64,000 nucleotides of DNA, taken from positions 84,713 through 148,712 of the forward strand of contig JAUMZK010000003.1 of NCBI GenBank assembly GCA_030528145.1, given 5' to 3'. The DNA is from Actinomycetaceae bacterium. Lineage in GTDB: Bacteria; Actinomycetota; Actinomycetes; Actinomycetales; Actinomycetaceae. This document shows, piece by piece, positions 48,456 through 56,892 of the stretch (the stretch's first letter is position 1; the number at the start of each line of letters is the position of its first letter). A model generated the notes under the pieces. That model did no database searches, was not told the DNA's origin, and saw nothing but the letters and a program-made list of their open reading frames with translations. Position numbers and translations under genes: made by a program.

Positions 48456-49853
48456 GTGCGACATCTCCCCCGCCTCTCAACACAAACGTCGCAGTTGCTA
48501 ACCCAGACCATGCTTACTGTAATAGCGATGGGTGTGGCAGGTTTGGTTCGTTTGGTTTACTCTGCTGTTGTAGGACGCAGCTTTGGTCCAACGGTTTTAG
48601 GTAGCGTTAACGAACTAATTGCCGTAGCTACATTCTGCACTTTGTTCGTTTCTCCTGGTTTGGGACAAGCTATCTCCAAGGAAATCTCGTATTGCGCCAG
48701 CGAACCTGACGATCAGAAAAAAGAAGCATTGCTTTGGTATGGTGAAAAATTACACACATCTTTGTTGCTGCTTTGCAGCGTAGCAGCCTTCTTTTACTGT
48801 ATTTTCAGCAATTCTTTTCTGATTAGCTTTTTAGTTTTCGGTGTCACCCTAACGTACGGAATTTACAGCTACCGAAAAGCAATACTATACGGTGTTCAGA
48901 AAGTACAATTGTACGCTATTTCTGAATTGTTAGCGGGCATTTTTCTGATTATCTCCACTTTAGTGTTTTCTTTTTCAGGTTTCCCTTCTCTGCTAACTCT
49001 ACCCTTCGTGCTCGGGTATGGTTTATTCGCAGTATTTAGCTACAGAGCACGCGTGCATCGCGCTTATTATCCAATAGGTAAACAAAAGAAACGTCTAGCA
49101 TACTTTGCGTTTTTCACTGCCATAGGGACAGCGTCCTCGACTGGGCTACTGTATCTGGCAATGGCAGTCGGCGCAGCAACTCTGAATTCTCGCAGCGCTG
49201 GCATCGTTTCTGCCGCGCTCACTCTTACAACCCCTTTGTTCTTGATACCGCGCGCTGTAAGCGTGGTGATTTTTCCGGCAATGGCGAGGGCAATAGGTAC
49301 AGATAACATATCGGCCGTAGCGAACCAATTCCGTCTATCTTTCAAGGTGCTATGTTCGGCAGGAACGGTAGCAATTATTGGAATGACACTATTAGCCCCA
49401 GAGATCATGCGACTCGTCTATGGTCCACGCTTTGGTGGCTTAGAATTAGAATTTGCTTTATTACTAGTAGGCACATGGGCAGGAATTATTTCAGTACCAG
49501 CAGTGAATTACCTATCTGTCAAACAAGGTTTTGCCTATACTATTCCTACTTTCGCATCACTGCTTGGCTTGGTTGTTGCTCTATGTATTTGGCTGGGATG
49601 GCAGTCGCCACTAGCACTTTGCGGCGGATACTGCGTTGCAAAGCTTATTCAGGGTGGAATACCGATGTGTTTGGTCGAACTGAGTAGTCTAAACGACCGG
49701 CTAGGTCTCACACTCTTGTTAACATGCACAACCTGTGTATGTGCTTCCATCGTTGTACTGCAGAATACCAGTTTGCCTATGCGCATGTTCGCAATAGCTG
49801 TGGGCATGACCATGACAGCCCTCGTTCTCAGATACGGTAAAGGATCTCGCTAG
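48456..49853 (+). CDS. Polysaccharide flippase (Wzx/MATE-like, MVF-type fold)
   Basis: 465 residues with about 12-14 hydrophobic segments and the N-terminal LVYSAVVGRSFGPTVLGSVNEL motif typical of oligosaccharide exporters. It should flip lipid-linked repeat units across the membrane. It is the only plus-strand gene of the cluster, divergent from the BY-kinase and convergent with the DUF354 gene. GTG start with GGAGGG nine bases upstream. Base composition is lower in G+C than the flanking ribosomal genes. Confidence 0.88.
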   Translation: MRHLPRLSTQTSQLLTQTMLTVIAMGVAGLVRLVYSAVVGRSFGPTVLGSVNELIAVATFCTLFVSPGLGQAISKEISYCASEPDDQKKEALLWYGEKLHTSLLLLCSVAAFFYCIFSNSFLISFLVFGVTLTYGIYSYRKAILYGVQKVQLYAISELLAGIFLIISTLVFSFSGFPSLLTLPFVLGYGLFAVFSYRARVHRAYYPIGKQKKRLAYFAFFTAIGTASSTGLLYLAMAVGAATLNSRSAGIVSAALTLTTPLFLIPRAVSVVIFPAMARAIGTDNISAVANQFRLSFKVLCSAGTVAIIGMTLLAPEIMRLVYGPRFGGLELEFALLLVGTWAGIISVPAVNYLSVKQGFAYTIPTFASLLGLVVALCIWLGWQSPLALCGGYCVAKLIQGGIPMCLVELSSLNDRLGLTLLLTCTTCVCASIVVLQNTSLPMRMFAIAVGMTMTALVLRYGKGSR

Positions 49854-49881
49854 CACCCTCGAACTATGAAGTACCCCCATG

Positions 49882-50919
49882 CTACCTGTGAGCAGTTGTT
49901 AGAATCGCTGCGCACATTCTGTCACTAACACGATTTGAAATCTGAGGTAAGTCTCCCCGCTGTCGCACCGAAGGACAGAATGCCTTGACGTCCTCCGGGG
50001 TATCGAAATGCCGCAAATTACCTTGTGCAATCAACTGCTTATCAACTGCCCCGAGTTTTCCAGAGAACAGCGACCACACCGGAACCCCGAATACTACAGC
50101 TTCACGATTCATAGTCCCGCCACCGGAAATAACAGCATCAGACCACCACACTAACGCCTTGCCGTCTACAGGAGTGCGTGGAACTCGGATTTTATCATTC
50201 TCATATCTTGCAGCTAATTCAACCACCTGGCCCTGGTGACGAGGCAATAAAATAGTGCGTGTACTCTCCAATGAATTGACCTGATCAATGATCGCACCCC
50301 ACAAGGGATTTTCTTCGCGGTTGTACAACGCTCCTGTAGGAGGAGGACGAAGCGTAACCACAGGTCCCTCATGGTCGTCAATACCTAGCGCACGCTTATC
50401 CAGAGGATCAGGATGATAATTTCGCAGATATACTTCTTCCTTCAGTCCTTCGTAACGGATAGTCTTCCCACGACCGCCTCGACGAGCGACGTCCTCGTCC
50501 GCAAATGCAGCAGGCAAACACAGCTGTTTCGCCAAACGAAAAGACAAATGATTGGCCGGTTGGTATTCATAATCAACCATCACTAGTGCCGGAATTCCAA
50601 GCATTTTAGCGGCTATAGCTTGGTCATAAGACCCATGAGAGACTGCAACGTCGAAGCACTGAGGTGCGGCGAATTGTTTTAGTTGCCGCACTCGACTAAC
50701 TAACGAGTTTATCTTGCCGAAAATCTTTATTTTCTCCCCCGCGCCCACATGAATAGCATCGGGTATCAAATCTTCACAAAGCTGCAAGGTTTGCGCGAAA
50801 TCCCGCGCACTAATTACAACTTCATGCCCTTGCTTTCGCAAACGTGCTATTAAAGGCTCAAATAGAAGTACGTGTGGAGAGTTAGTTAAATCTACCCAAA
50901 TACGCATAATCTTACTCAC
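49882..50919 (-). CDS. DUF354 glycosyltransferase-like protein
   Basis: 345 residues of the DUF354 family, a GT-B-fold group. Seen: IWVDLTNSPHVLLFEPLI at the N-terminus, HGSYDQAIAAKMLGIPALVM, VVTLRPPPTGALYN, and the nucleotide-sugar-binding-like SDAVISGGGTMNREAVVFGVPVW. Probably a glycosyltransferase or UDP-sugar-handling enzyme of this pathway; the substrate is unknown. GTG start overlaps the polymerase stop by four bases; an ATG four codons in is an alternative. Last gene of the minus-strand unit. Confidence 0.8.
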   Translation of the reverse strand: MSKIMRIWVDLTNSPHVLLFEPLIARLRKQGHEVVISARDFAQTLQLCEDLIPDAIHVGAGEKIKIFGKINSLVSRVRQLKQFAAPQCFDVAVSHGSYDQAIAAKMLGIPALVMVDYEYQPANHLSFRLAKQLCLPAAFADEDVARRGGRGKTIRYEGLKEEVYLRNYHPDPLDKRALGIDDHEGPVVTLRPPPTGALYNREENPLWGAIIDQVNSLESTRTILLPRHQGQVVELAARYENDKIRVPRTPVDGKALVWWSDAVISGGGTMNREAVVFGVPVWSLFSGKLGAVDKQLIAQGNLRHFDTPEDVKAFCPSVRQRGDLPQISNRVSDRMCAAILTTAHR

Positions 50920-52199
50920 TTTACGGCGACTAGTTGATTTTCAAGTTTATAGCTATTGCGAACGTTAGTAATATAAATATAGACAATTCCAAGAAAACAC
51001 ATAATCGTGGCTGAGAATAGCATATGGTTGTATATTCCGCCGTATATAGCCGAAACCATATGCGCTAAGTAAAAACCGTAATAACCAGAAAACCAGCGGA
51101 CCCGCATGGCTACGCCCTCAAACTGAGCCATAAAAAGACCCAGCAAAAAGCTAACTGCAATGACATCACATACGCCTCCATCTGCATAAGGAGCTCCAAC
51201 AAAGGTTGCTGTCAAAGATACAGATCGTTCTATTTCCACACCACCGACAGTAACGCTCTCACGTCCATGGAGTAATTTTCCAATTTGGAAATTCGCATAA
51301 TCGCGCGTATACCCAGGTACCATATTAAGAGCAGTATCGATAAACATTTTTCCTTTAGTGTTGCCGATAGCCGGATTATCCACAGCGGATATTACTGAAT
51401 CTAAATTATAAAAAGTTCCTATAGCATCGGACTGTAAGAGACTGAAGCCGCGGCGAAAATCAATTTCAGAGGCATGGGGATCGTAAATAACGGTTTTCGT
51501 AAACGCACCTAAAACTACCACGACAACTAACCCCAATGTCAAGCCGAATCCTAATATTTTTACAGCATCTTTAAATTTAGCATACAAGAAGTACGCAAAC
51601 AGTACGGCAAATACTAGAGACATTGGCATTGATCTAGTACCTAATGCGGCTGTAACTAATAAAACTAACACGAAACCAAACAAGGTTTTTCGAGTAATCC
51701 CAAAAACCGCAAACAAACCTGCTACGACCGGAATAATTAATGCTACGCCCAAAACAAGCTTAGCATTCATGATCCACCGTTCTTGCAGCGCAAATACAGG
51801 GAACCCCTTAGATAACCACACCTGCGCGAGGAAGGAGCAGCCCGATATCGCAGCTATAACAACTGCCATGATACGATTCATTTTTTTATTCGGAGCATAC
51901 TGTGATTCAGGAGGCGCGAGCACTGGCAAAAATTTTACACTGAAAAAATAACCACATACTACACCAAGCAAGCCAAAAAAATATACGAGTATGGTGTAAT
52001 TTCTTGGTTCAAATCTTATAAGCTCATCAGACACCGTCAAAGATCGCAAAACATCAGGCCACCATTTCGCGAATGGTAAAAACAGCGCAAATAAAAAATA
52101 TATATAGACACCACTGAAAAGCACTATCGACAGATAATTCCGCTGAACCGAGGTCTGAGCTTGATTCAGCGTTTTTGGCACGTGGCTAGATCTGTTCAT
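50916..52199 (-). CDS. O-antigen/exopolysaccharide polymerase-like membrane protein (Wzy candidate)
   Basis: About 427 residues with roughly ten to twelve membrane segments and no soluble catalytic domain. Position and topology match Wzy polymerases, whose sequences are poorly conserved. A large loop (~240-320) between membrane helices contains charged residues, as in Wzy. The ATG at 52199 overlaps the upstream glycosyltransferase end by 14 bases; a GTG at 52217 would add six residues. Assignment rests on context as much as on sequence. Confidence 0.7.
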   Translation of the reverse strand: MNRSSHVPKTLNQAQTSVQRNYLSIVLFSGVYIYFLFALFLPFAKWWPDVLRSLTVSDELIRFEPRNYTILVYFFGLLGVVCGYFFSVKFLPVLAPPESQYAPNKKMNRIMAVVIAAISGCSFLAQVWLSKGFPVFALQERWIMNAKLVLGVALIIPVVAGLFAVFGITRKTLFGFVLVLLVTAALGTRSMPMSLVFAVLFAYFLYAKFKDAVKILGFGLTLGLVVVVVLGAFTKTVIYDPHASEIDFRRGFSLLQSDAIGTFYNLDSVISAVDNPAIGNTKGKMFIDTALNMVPGYTRDYANFQIGKLLHGRESVTVGGVEIERSVSLTATFVGAPYADGGVCDVIAVSFLLGLFMAQFEGVAMRVRWFSGYYGFYLAHMVSAIYGGIYNHMLFSATIMCFLGIVYIYITNVRNSYKLENQLVAVK

Positions 52200-53148
52200 A
52201 TAGATCCACCAGTTCACGGCTTACTCGACTAACTTCGTGGATCCTTTTCACTTCCCTCGAAGCTTGTTCTAAACGCGTCTTTTGCGCAGACGTCTGCAAT
52301 TCTTCGATTGCTTCTAAGGCAAGGTCCGCGCTATTACGACCGTATGTGTCATATATGGGAAGATTCTCAAGCTCTCCGTTAGCTACCAAGGGCTTTTTCA
52401 ACGCGATAGTTTCCAGGTCGGATATACCCAGCGCACCAAGTTTCTGCTGACCTATAACGACTTTTGCTCTTTGCAAAGCCAGCAAAAAATTCGACTTATT
52501 CATCAGTGGAAGTAAGTGGACTCCTACGCTGCGCGCCAGAGGAGCATCTATCCCCCAGTCAAGACCAAACACCGTGAATCCTTTACCGAGTAAATCTGTC
52601 GCAATTTTTAGAAGCTCTGAACTCCCCTTAGTGCCGTCCCACCTACAGTTCACAAAAAAATCGTACTCAGTATCGCGATCTAATAATCCCATCTGAAAAA
52701 CTTTTTCATCTATGGGGTTAGGCAAGTAAATAGCATCGGAACGCAGTTGAGTCGCCAACGAGCGGAGGTTCTTAGTCGAATACAGAAAAATATCCGCACG
52801 ATACGCCGCATATTTCAATGCTCTAGTCCTTCGCCGCCCCAAAAGATCCGACCCATGCGCATGTGCAACTACGTTGCCTTTAAAACCCCGCAAATACTGT
52901 GAATGCGTAACGTAGTGCAGATGCAAAATATCGTACCTATTGGCAACTAAACGCCATCTTGCGATGTTCGCAAGACGCGCCAGTGCTAAAGCTCCCTCAT
53001 TTTTTACGGTCCGCTTGTCCGGGATACTACGCAAAGTTGCATCCTCGCCAAACTCTCGTAGCCCTCGCACCAGGCTAGCACCAACACCGGCAATATCATT
53101 CACATGAACAATTCGGCGTGACGGTAAATATGGGATGATACGATTCAT
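52186..53148 (-). CDS. Glycosyltransferase family 4-like protein
   Basis: 320 residues from the ATG at 53148. GT-B features: RIVHVNDIAGVGASLVRGL at the N-terminus, ILHLHYVTHSQY, VVAHAHGSDLLG, YSTKNLRSLA, LPNPIDEKVF, and a C-terminal domain with the Glu-containing GISDLETIALKKPLVANGE. It should add a sugar to the lipid-linked intermediate. Start overlaps the sugar-transferase stop by four bases (ATGA). Donor and acceptor unknown. Confidence 0.85.
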   Translation of the reverse strand: MNRIIPYLPSRRIVHVNDIAGVGASLVRGLREFGEDATLRSIPDKRTVKNEGALALARLANIARWRLVANRYDILHLHYVTHSQYLRGFKGNVVAHAHGSDLLGRRRTRALKYAAYRADIFLYSTKNLRSLATQLRSDAIYLPNPIDEKVFQMGLLDRDTEYDFFVNCRWDGTKGSSELLKIATDLLGKGFTVFGLDWGIDAPLARSVGVHLLPLMNKSNFLLALQRAKVVIGQQKLGALGISDLETIALKKPLVANGELENLPIYDTYGRNSADLALEAIEELQTSAQKTRLEQASREVKRIHEVSRVSRELVDLYEQI

Positions 53149-53849
53149 CCGGCGCCTCTTATGGTAGCGTAAGGAGTCTGCAACAACAGCACAAGATCCA
53201 TCCATAACGAACGATTTCGGATGTAAAAAACATCCATCTTGACCATGTCGTCAAACGAAACGCGCGCGCGACCATGCACTTGCCAATAACCGGTCAGACC
53301 AGGCTTAACTAAGATTCGTTGCCGTTGAAACGCGGAATAATTCTCGACTTCATAGTCAATCGGTGGACGGGGACCCACCAAGCTCATGTCACCTTTGAAA
53401 ACGTTAATCAGTTGTGGTAACTCATCAATAGAGGTCTTACGAATAAACCTTCCAATCCGAGTTATACGCCGCTGGGGCATATGCGCGAAGATTTCCCCCC
53501 CCCTCTGATTATTTATAAATTGGGAAACGTACTTCTTGTGTTCATTCACGTCGAAATCCACCGGCATCGACCGGAACTTATAGAGCACAAAAGGAACTCC
53601 GTTTTTCCCAACTCGCTGCTGCTTAAAAAGCGGACTACCTGGTGAATCTAAACGAATAGCCAGACACAATAGCAGCGCGGGAACAAACAAAATCACTAAC
53701 ACTAAAGCTGAAACAAACAGGTCCGTAACACGCTTCACGAATAAGTACACAGGATGTGATGAAATATCTTCCGGAGTTAGCAGTACTGCTGCATCAGAGT
53801 TCTTCTGCACTGTCAATCCTGTCAAGGCGTACAAGGTTGGGGCAAACAA
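53145..53849 (-). CDS. Initiating sugar transferase (short polyprenyl-phosphate hexose-1-P transferase)
   Basis: 234 residues with one membrane segment (~40-62) and the conserved catalytic half of WbaP/WcaJ-type enzymes: KRVTDLFVSALVLVILF, DSPGSPLFKQQRVGKNG, FVLYKFRSMPVD, RRITRIGRFIRKTSIDELPQ, NVFKGDMSLVGPRP, KPGLTGYWQVHGR. It lacks the multi-helix N-terminus of full-length WcaJ, like the small PglC/PssY forms. It links the first sugar-phosphate to undecaprenyl phosphate and is the first gene of the minus-strand synthesis unit. Confidence 0.93.
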   Translation of the reverse strand: MFAPTLYALTGLTVQKNSDAAVLLTPEDISSHPVYLFVKRVTDLFVSALVLVILFVPALLLCLAIRLDSPGSPLFKQQRVGKNGVPFVLYKFRSMPVDFDVNEHKKYVSQFINNQRGGEIFAHMPQRRITRIGRFIRKTSIDELPQLINVFKGDMSLVGPRPPIDYEVENYSAFQRQRILVKPGLTGYWQVHGRARVSFDDMVKMDVFYIRNRSLWMDLVLLLQTPYATIRGAG

Positions 53850-53929
53850 TTAAGTCACATCTCTCTAGCAATAATAACACGCGCAGGTTCTGTATATCTT
53901 TAGTTAGAGTGCAACGCAAGTTATCACTG

Positions 53930-54487
53930 TTATTCTTCCGCGAAACGCGCCCTCAACGCGTTCTTGTCAGGTTTCCCACCAGGCGTCTGCGGAATCCGCT
54001 CCAAAACCAGGTAACGGGTAGGCAGCTGGTACTTCGCCAACCTGGCACGCAGCGTTACGGTAGCGGCGTCCTCGTAAGCCCATCCCCCTGGGCTTGCCCG
54101 CCCCCATCCGCCAAAACCACACCCGCAACCGGAACCTCACCGTACACGTCATCTGGCACTCCCGCCACCATTGCGTCCCGCACCTGCGGCAACGCCCGCA
54201 ATGCTTCCTCCACGTCAATACTCCACACCTTCTCCCCACCCCGATTGATCATGTCCTTCACCCGGTCCACAACGTAAACAAACCCATCCGCGCTAACGTG
54301 CGCCAAATCCCCCGTACGCAACCAACCGTCCTCGCCAACCGTCGCCATTTTGTCCGGCATCTGGTCCGCGCTGGCGGCTAACATTTCGTACAGGCTGGGC
54401 GGCTGGCCCCGGTAAGTTGCAGGTCACGCCCATACGCCTGGACGGTGTGCATGTCCGCGCTAAAATCTGCGGGCCAGAAATCTTCAC
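53930..54487 (-). pseudogene. Decayed AMP-dependent acyl-CoA ligase, C-terminal part
   Basis: Fragments in different frames together make the C-terminal third of an acyl-CoA synthetase. They run KISGPQIL (near 54480), then MATVGEDGWLRTGDLAHVS, VVDRVKDMINRGGEKVWSID and EALRALPQVRDAMVAGVPDD, and after another frame change ARLAKYQLPTRYLVLERIPQ, TPGGKPDKNALRARF and a stop at 53930. At least two frame changes, and the catalytic N-terminal two thirds are missing. A clear degraded gene. It sits between the polysaccharide cluster and glycerate kinase. Confidence 0.85.
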
Positions 54488-54489
54488 CT

Positions 54490-55695
54490 CTAAGAATTAT
54501 TCTGTCTTTCTGCCTTTTGGGGAATACCCGGCGAGGACGGCAGCGTTTTCTTGCCAGCCAAGGATAGCCCCAAGTTTATGAGGCGGCACGCGTCCGCCGT
54601 AGTCTGTTCCAAATCTTGGGGCGCTGTCGCCAAAATTTCGGGCAACTGCCCCACCCGCCGCACGGTGGTGAGCACTGCCGTGAAACCGCCTTGCAGCAAG
54701 TTTTCGTAACCGGGGCGCAAGCTGCCACCCACCGCCACGATAGGCACGTCGTACAAGGCCGCCAAGTGCGCCACCCATGAAATAGTTTTGCCGCGCAAAG
54801 TCTGGGAATCGATAGCGCCCTCCCCCGTAATAACCAGGTCAGCGTCAGCCAGTTGGGCTTCCAAGCTAATCGCCTCCGCAACTACTTTTGCGCCCTGGTC
54901 ACGCCGTGCCCCCAAAGCCGCCATGAAAGCAAACCCCAGTCCGCCCGCAGCCCCCGCCCCTGGTGCTGCCGCCCAGTCTGTGCCCGTGGTTTTTTCGAGG
55001 ATGCCACCCCAGTTCGCTAAGTTTCTCTCTAAGATTTTGACTTGCGTGGCGGTGGCGCCCTTTTGCGGCCCGAACACGGCAGATGCCCCCTGGGGTCCCG
55101 TGAGCGGGTTGTCCACGTCGCAAGCTAACACAATGTCTACCTCTTGCAGTTTGCGGATAGTGGGGCTGAGTTCGACCCTGGCGAGGCGCCCCAAACTTTC
55201 CGCCGTGGGGTGGAACGGGGCACCATCCTCGGAATAAAAACGCGCCCCCAATCCGCGCAGCATCCCCACGCCCCCATCATTCGTGGCACTGCCACCCAAG
55301 CCCACTATTATGCGGCGCGCCCCCAGTTCCAGGGCCCTGGTAAGCAACGCCGCCACGCCCGCCGAGGACGCCCGCATAACATTCCGGTCCGCCGCCAGAA
55401 CCTGTTCCAAGCCGACAGCCTGAGCGACCTCGACGACGGCCAAGTGGGAGGCGGCCACCCACCCGAGGCATGCCCGCTGCCCCCGACCCATCGCGTCAAC
55501 CGTGGTGACGCCCTCAACAGTCCCACCCAGAGCTTGGACGAGGACGGACAGAGTGCCCTCCCCTCCATCCGCCATAGGCAACTGCCGCACGCGCGCACCC
55601 GGCCACACCTGACGAACACCTGCCGCCATACGGGCTGCCACCTGCGCCGCCGACATGGTCTCCTTGAACGAATCAGGGGCAACAACAACCTTCAC
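54490..55695 (-). CDS. Glycerate kinase (GlxK/GarK family)
   Basis: 401 residues: VVVAPDSFKETMSAAQVA at the start, PMADGGEGTLSVLVQALGG, IIVGLGGSATNDGGVGML, and the C-terminal VITGEGAIDSQTLRGKTISW. Phosphorylates D-glycerate to 2- or 3-phosphoglycerate. GTG start at 55695 with AAAGGA eight bases upstream; a longer frame reaches 55740. Intact although flanked by two decayed genes. The MFS fragment upstream suggests it once belonged to a sugar-acid uptake and use operon. Confidence 0.92.
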   Translation of the reverse strand: MKVVVAPDSFKETMSAAQVAARMAAGVRQVWPGARVRQLPMADGGEGTLSVLVQALGGTVEGVTTVDAMGRGQRACLGWVAASHLAVVEVAQAVGLEQVLAADRNVMRASSAGVAALLTRALELGARRIIVGLGGSATNDGGVGMLRGLGARFYSEDGAPFHPTAESLGRLARVELSPTIRKLQEVDIVLACDVDNPLTGPQGASAVFGPQKGATATQVKILERNLANWGGILEKTTGTDWAAAPGAGAAGGLGFAFMAALGARRDQGAKVVAEAISLEAQLADADLVITGEGAIDSQTLRGKTISWVAHLAALYDVPIVAVGGSLRPGYENLLQGGFTAVLTTVRRVGQLPEILATAPQDLEQTTADACRLINLGLSLAGKKTLPSSPGIPQKAERQNNS

Positions 55696-55758
55696 AACAA
55701 TTCCTTTCACGCGGTTCTGCGCCACGAGGGCGGTAGTCACCGCAGTTCTGCCGCTCAG

Positions 55759-55974
55759 CTATATGCTGGGTTCCTTTTGTGGTTGTCCTGCCGGTTGTTC
55801 CGTACCTTTATATTTGGCGAACCAGACCAGCACCGCACCAACACATACTGCAACAATAATGAACCAGAGCCCTGCAAGTTTGTTTCCCGTGGAACTTTCC
55901 AAGCTGCCCATGACGGTGGGTCCGAGGAAACCTCCAGCCAGACCAAACATGTTCATGAAAGCAACCGCGCCGGG
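55759..55974 (-). pseudogene. C-terminal remnant of an MFS (sugar-acid type) transporter
   Basis: An in-frame TAA (55975-55977) is followed by PGAVAFMNMFGLAGGFLGPT, a second membrane segment (AGLWFIIVAVCVGAVLVWF) and a hydrophilic tail ending at TAG. This is the last two helices of an MFS permease of the hexuronate/galactarate kind; the N-terminal ten helices are gone. It lies directly upstream of glycerate kinase, as expected for a former uptake gene. Confidence 0.7.
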
Positions 55975-56112
55975 TTAAGTAAACTATTTGTTTCACGAGG
56001 GCGGTGGATTGCGATCTGTCTCTAGCCCACGGTCAGGTCGACTGCCGCTTTTCTTCCCCTCGCGCCCACGTCCGCGAACTATACACTTACCTACCGGAGG
56101 CGAAAGTTTACT

Positions 56113-56805
56113 TTAGTGGCGCCCTCGGGAAGATAAAAATACTTCTTCAATACCAGTCAGCACAACATCGATCACGGTTTCGTAATATTTTTGAGAAATT
56201 TCGTCCTCGTGATCCGCGCGAGAAAGTGGTTCAAAGAAATTGTCTACCATGTAATTTAACGCTACAGATTCACCTTTCAAACCTGCAAAACGCTGCAACA
56301 TTTCACCCATGTCGTGACGGTTATGTTGCTGTCTTTCAGACCGAAGATTGCGAGCACCAATAGCATGAATAATCGTATTCACTAGTATGGAATACACAAG
56401 AGGCGTATTTTTTGAAAAACCGGCTTCAAATAGTTTGTTCATTCCGGAGTCGACCATTGGCAGAAACGCCGAGGTGAACTTGCCGCGTGCCAAACGGTCA
56501 GTTATACCCACGTAGCGCAACAGTACCGGGCGGATAGTAAGCGCCATATTTTTCCACCACTCATTCCAACGCAAAGAATCATCAGGCAGACGGATTTCAC
56601 TGCAGGCGCGGTCAACCACTGCGTCGCACAACGCCTCCTTATTCGGATAGTAGTGGTAAATCACCGAAGGTACCACGCCCAACCGCTGGGCAACGTCGCG
56701 AACCGACCAGCCATCGATCCCTTTCGTCTCTGCCAATTGCAATGCGCCTTCGACTATCAGCTCGGGTGACAGTCCGGCCCGCCGTCCTGTAGACATGGTG
56801 CTCAT
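56113..56805 (-). CDS. TetR-family transcriptional regulator
   Basis: 230 residues. N-terminal HTH (~10-60): ELIVEGALQLAETKGIDGWS, VRDVAQRLGVVPSVIYHYYP, NKEALCDAVV. The C-terminal ligand domain resembles TetR_C types that control exporters. Starts considered: ATG at 56805 or 56796; no Shine-Dalgarno precedes either, so a leaderless transcript is likely. Divergent from the MFS gene with three palindromes between them, so it probably represses that transporter and itself. Confidence 0.9.
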   Translation of the reverse strand: MSTMSTGRRAGLSPELIVEGALQLAETKGIDGWSVRDVAQRLGVVPSVIYHYYPNKEALCDAVVDRACSEIRLPDDSLRWNEWWKNMALTIRPVLLRYVGITDRLARGKFTSAFLPMVDSGMNKLFEAGFSKNTPLVYSILVNTIIHAIGARNLRSERQQHNRHDMGEMLQRFAGLKGESVALNYMVDNFFEPLSRADHEDEISQKYYETVIDVVLTGIEEVFLSSRGRH

Positions 56806-56806
56806 A

Positions 56807-56821
56807 GCAGTACAATACTGC
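56807..56821. promoter_or_regulatory. Palindrome at the TetR-gene start
   Basis: GCAGTA-CAA-TACTGC, perfect 6-bp arms, ending two bases from the first TetR start codon. Candidate operator half of the TetR/MFS control region, positioned to affect the regulator's own expression. Confidence 0.45.
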
Positions 56822-56824
56822 ACC

Positions 56825-56853
56825 TTGCCAACACTAGAACACCATTCTAGTAT
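56825..56853 (+). promoter_or_regulatory. MFS promoter with embedded TetR operator
   Basis: TTGCCA (56825-56830), a 17-base spacer and TAGTAT (56848-56853) make a plausible sigma-70-type promoter for the MFS gene. A perfect palindrome ACTAGAA-N5-TTCTAGT (56833-56851) covers the spacer and most of the -10, the classic place for a TetR-type repressor. Confidence 0.6.
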
Positions 56854-56879
56854 TGAAGATAAGGATCTCCTATCTTCAA
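56853..56879. promoter_or_regulatory. Nine-bp-arm palindrome in the MFS leader
   Basis: TTGAAGATA-N9-TATCTTCAA, perfect, between the promoter and the GAGG ribosome-binding site of the MFS gene. Either a second operator or a leader hairpin. Confidence 0.5.
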
Positions 56880-56892
56880 ATATGAGGCAATT

